64,000 bases of DNA from the NCBI RefSeq assembly GCF_937123705.1, contig NZ_CAKZKO010000056.1, positions 62,001 to 126,000 of the forward strand, in the 5' to 3' direction. The DNA comes from an uncultured Paraglaciecola sp. (lineage in GTDB: Bacteria > Pseudomonadota > Gammaproteobacteria > Enterobacterales > Alteromonadaceae). Of the stretch, positions 61,559 to 64,000 are shown one piece after another. A program made the translations under genes and the position numbers. Within the stretch, counting starts at the first letter, position 1. Each line of letters starts with the position of its first letter. The notes beneath the pieces are model-generated. The model searched no databases. It saw only the letters and a program-made list of their open reading frames with translations, and was not told the origin of the DNA.

Positions 61559-63052
61559 ATGAAATTACGATTCTATCAACGCTTAGCTTTGTCTCTTGTG
61601 GTGGTATTTATGTTGGTGTTGGCGGTATTTTTTTGGGCAACTGGAGAATTACAATCGCAAACCAAACTCGAAGCCGAACAAAAACTACACCTTAATTTGG
61701 CCACCCATTTAGTAGACGACAATCCACTGTTAAAAGAAGGCGTGTATGACTACAAGGCCCTTAAAAACCTGTTTCATATGTTAATGATCCTAGGACCCAA
61801 TTTTGAGTTCTACTACTTAGATGCCACAGGCAAAATCCTCACCTACTCCGCCGAAAAAGGCAAAGTGAAACGCGAAAGCGTGACCTTACAGCCACTATTA
61901 AATGTGATTGAAGGTAACCATGCATTCCCAGTTGTAGGTGACGACCCAAGGAATATAGGTAAACAAAAAATATTTTCCGCCGCACCGGTGTACAACGGCG
62001 AGCAGCTGCAAGGGTATCTATACGTCATCATAGGTGGTGAAGCCTATGACTCAATATTAGCGGAATTACAAAACAGTCAAAACTTACAAGAGTTTGCGTT
62101 GTTTATAGTGGCAGGATTAGTGATCCTTTTGGTGGCCCTACTAGGGCTGTTTAGATTTATTACCGCACCACTTAGGCGCTTAAGCAATGATATGCAAACC
62201 ATCAAATCAGCGGATTTCCATCGGGGCAATACCACACAAAACACCTCTAAATGGGATAAAAACAGTAGCAACGAAGTGCATATTTTAGGTCACACTTTTA
62301 CCGAAATGCTAAGCCATATCGACAATCAGTTTGAACAGCTACAACAAATTGATAGCAAAAGGCGCATTTTATTGGCGGACTTATCCCATGATTTACGGAC
62401 GCCCTTAGCTAATTTACAAGGCTACATCGAAACTCTTGCATTAAATGCTGATTCGTTAAGTGCTGATGATCGTAATCGTTTTGTGGATATCTCCCTTAAA
62501 AATGCCAAAAACCTTAAACACTTAGTCGATCAAATTTTTGAATTGGCATACCTAGAAGGTGGACAAGTCACCTTAAACCAAGAGTCGTTTCCCTTAGGCG
62601 AACTACTCCATGACGTGGCAGCAAAATTTGCCCTTAAAGCTAAAGACAAACACATCAGCCTTGTGGTTAATCCCGACCAATTTGGTTTTCAAGTATTTGC
62701 AGACATTGGCAAACTCGAACGGGTATTAACAAATTTACTAGAGAACGCTATTCGCCACACACCTGAAAAGGGACAAATTCAAATTAATGTATCTGAAGTA
62801 AACGACTTAGGAAAAAACAAGTTACGGGTTGATATTCGAGACTCAGGTATTGGAATTAGCGATAAAGAAATTGCCTTTATTTTTGATGCGCGCTATCAAG
62901 CCACTAACACCGAACGCGACAACTGTGTTCATGCAGGGCTGGGGCTAGCCATTAGTCGAAAACTAATGGCATTGCTTGAATCAGATCTGCAGGTCGAAAG
63001 TCAATTGGGTAAAGGCACTTGCTTTAGCTTTGAGTTGAATATGGCGAGATGA
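61559..63052 (+). CDS. Sensor histidine kinase
   Basis: A 497-residue membrane histidine kinase: transmembrane helices at about 9-27 and 178-200 enclose a ~150-residue periplasmic sensor domain (PAS/CACHE-like), then a HAMP domain (~200-255), the H box with His277 (L-S-H-D-L-R-T-P-L-A-N-L) and the ATPase domain with N box (L-L-E-N-A-I-R-H-T-P), G1 (D-S-G-I-G-I), and G2 (G-L-G-L-A-I-S-R). It forms a two-gene operon with the response regulator upstream. The sensed signal cannot be told from the sequence. Confidence 0.93.
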   Translation: MKLRFYQRLALSLVVVFMLVLAVFFWATGELQSQTKLEAEQKLHLNLATHLVDDNPLLKEGVYDYKALKNLFHMLMILGPNFEFYYLDATGKILTYSAEKGKVKRESVTLQPLLNVIEGNHAFPVVGDDPRNIGKQKIFSAAPVYNGEQLQGYLYVIIGGEAYDSILAELQNSQNLQEFALFIVAGLVILLVALLGLFRFITAPLRRLSNDMQTIKSADFHRGNTTQNTSKWDKNSSNEVHILGHTFTEMLSHIDNQFEQLQQIDSKRRILLADLSHDLRTPLANLQGYIETLALNADSLSADDRNRFVDISLKNAKNLKHLVDQIFELAYLEGGQVTLNQESFPLGELLHDVAAKFALKAKDKHISLVVNPDQFGFQVFADIGKLERVLTNLLENAIRHTPEKGQIQINVSEVNDLGKNKLRVDIRDSGIGISDKEIAFIFDARYQATNTERDNCVHAGLGLAISRKLMALLESDLQVESQLGKGTCFSFELNMAR

Positions 63053-63638
63053 TTGCCCTGCCTTAAATCTAGTTTGTTTTTAAAGCACGCTGCGCGCCAT
63101 CATCCATGATGGATTTTGTCTCGAATCCCTTCGAGCCAGTTACTTTTTCTTCTACAGCGAAGAAAAAGTAACCAAAAAGACGCAGCCGCTAATAAAGTTC
63201 TTAACCGCAGAAAATGGCTAATTTTAGGGTCGCGAAATATCGTTCCCTACGGATTTCACTCAAATGGCTTCCTTGCCATTTGCCCCTAAAACAAGCCATT
63301 TCCTGCTGAAACTTTACATGCGGAACAATGTGGTGGAGCCACCAAAGTCGTTAGCTAAAGCACGTTTGGCGAACATACGTGCGAGGGTAAATCAAAAGAA
63401 AAGAGCATCGGTGCAACCTTTAACAGATTTGGTGACTCTATTAGGTTCTGCCGCCAGTAAAGTTCCAGCAATAAATATATGATGGGCAATATCAACTGGG
63501 CAAATACAACGCAAACGCCTCATAGGATGTCCTTATCTTTGAGTTAAGCTATTTACAGTTGTTGCCTATGCATTATTTAACGTTGTTCTGACCCCGATAT
63601 TTCACTTGTTATGCGTGAGGCGATGCGGGAATTTGACT
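63053..63638. other. Gene-free region with repeat-like hairpin
   Basis: This 586-base gap lies between the convergent histidine kinase and SnoaL-like genes. It holds a strong hairpin (separate entry) and a 72-codon frame (63264-63482) of low-complexity, basic composition that I do not call a gene. The text around the hairpin looks like a dispersed intergenic repeat rather than unique regulatory DNA. Confidence 0.5.
63139..63172. repeat. 14-bp perfect hairpin, probable dispersed intergenic repeat
   Basis: GTTACTTTTTCTTC (63139-63152) and GAAGAAAAAGTAAC (63159-63172) form a perfect 14-bp stem with loop TACAGC, followed by CAAAAAGA. I know near-identical hairpin text from intergenic regions of several gammaproteobacteria, so it is probably a multicopy element; only one copy is in this window. 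It could also end the histidine kinase transcript. Confidence 0.55.
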
Positions 63639-63998
63639 CTACTCACCAGTACCAACGAACCCCACCATGCGGGATATTAGGTCTCCGTCATGTTCTACAA
63701 AATACTGACCGAGCTGTACTTGTTCAGAGCCATCTGGTCCTACTCCACCGAACGCTACGGTGACACGAGTGACCCCAGCGACCGTGTCAGTTTTAATAAC
63801 TTTTGCTGACCAACCTGGAGCATTTTCGCTAAACATACCTAAGTAGCTATTTATTGCTGCGATACCATTTACCGTTTCGGGTGTACGAGGGTCATCGTAC
63901 TGTATTGCTTCTGTCACAGAACTATATAATTTGGCAAGTCGAGGCTCAGCTTCCTCAATTTGCCATGCCTCAAAAAATGTTGTGATGCAATCTGACAT
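63639..63998 (-). CDS. SnoaL/NTF2-like protein
   Basis: A 119-residue protein with the cone-shaped NTF2-like (SnoaL) fold pattern: an N-terminal helix pair (F-F-E-A-W...R-L-A-K-L-Y-S-S-V-T-E-A-I-Q-Y-D-D-P), G-I-A-A-I-N-S-Y-L-G-M-F, then beta strands (W-S-A-K-V-I-K-T-D, V-T-V-A-F-G-G-V-G, Q-V-Q-L-G-Q-Y-F-V-E-H-D-G-D-L-I-S-R-M-V-G-F). The ATG lies two bases inside the window edge, so an earlier start outside the window is possible. Function not assignable; such proteins are isomerases, hydratases or ligand binders. Confidence 0.7.
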   Translation of the reverse strand: MSDCITTFFEAWQIEEAEPRLAKLYSSVTEAIQYDDPRTPETVNGIAAINSYLGMFSENAPGWSAKVIKTDTVAGVTRVTVAFGGVGPDGSEQVQLGQYFVEHDGDLISRMVGFVGTGE

Positions 63999-64000
63999 AT

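Noticed and set aside
63264..63482. 72-codon open frame on the plus strand
   Set aside because: It lies in repeat-like intergenic DNA, has a basic low-complexity product with no known pattern and no clear ribosome site.

Overview
The window looks like chromosomal DNA of a marine gammaproteobacterium of the Alteromonadales (Alteromonadaceae; Glaciecola/Paraglaciecola/Alteromonas-like). This is inferred from gene content, not from a marker gene: a TonB-dependent receptor of the Alteromonas type, an RluF/DUF349/YeaC cluster, a PEP-CTERM protein, spondin-domain proteins, an AGCS symporter and a gapA-yeaD pair. No rRNA, tRNA, phage, insertion sequence or CRISPR array was seen.

Layout. (1) 1-7246: putP, then a sulfate activation operon cysD-cysC-cysQ-cysN followed by an SLC13/TrkA-C sulfate permease. 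(2) 7286-7534: a small DUF3297 protein. (3) 7658-44148: the centrepiece, a ~36 kb glycan utilisation locus in two divergent arms around a LacI-family regulator. The leftward arm encodes a TonB-dependent receptor, a lipoprotein with four discoidin-like domains, GH85 endo-beta-N-acetylglucosaminidase, CutC-family protein, GH2 beta-mannosidase, SSS symporter, GH92 alpha-mannosidase, glycosylasparaginase, GH97, a PNGase F-like amidase, a CotH-family lipoprotein, GlcNAc kinase and a secreted (alpha/alpha)6 glycosidase-like protein. The rightward arm encodes GH92, an MFS sugar transporter, a PfkB sugar kinase, a mannose isomerase-like AGE protein and two more GH92. (4) 44453-52160: housekeeping genes (rluF, DUF349, YeaC-like, zinc ribbon, alanine symporter, M14 peptidase, thioredoxin-like). 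(5) 52236-58045: central carbon genes (long GAPDH, a C-terminally short MalQ, gapA, hexose-6-P mutarotase). (6) 58129-63998: PEP-CTERM protein, two spondin-domain proteins, an OmpR/EnvZ-type two-component pair, a repeat-like hairpin region and a SnoaL-like protein.

The glycan locus matches the chemistry of a high-mannose N-glycan almost bond by bond: the PNGase F-like protein (GlcNAc-Asn amide on protein), GH85 (chitobiose core), glycosylasparaginase (GlcNAc-Asn left after GH85 and proteolysis), GH92 (alpha-mannose branches), GH2 (core Man-beta-1,4-GlcNAc), GlcNAc kinase, and mannose -> fructose -> fructose-6-P by isomerase and kinase. Three copies of a 14-bp palindrome (TGTAATCGATTACA) lie before both arms and are the likely operators of the LacI-family protein. 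The most novel parts are the uncharacterised (alpha/alpha)6 protein, the CotH-like lipoprotein, the GH97, the four-domain binding lipoprotein and the divergent PNGase F-like enzyme. All functions are read from motifs and context; no database search was possible.
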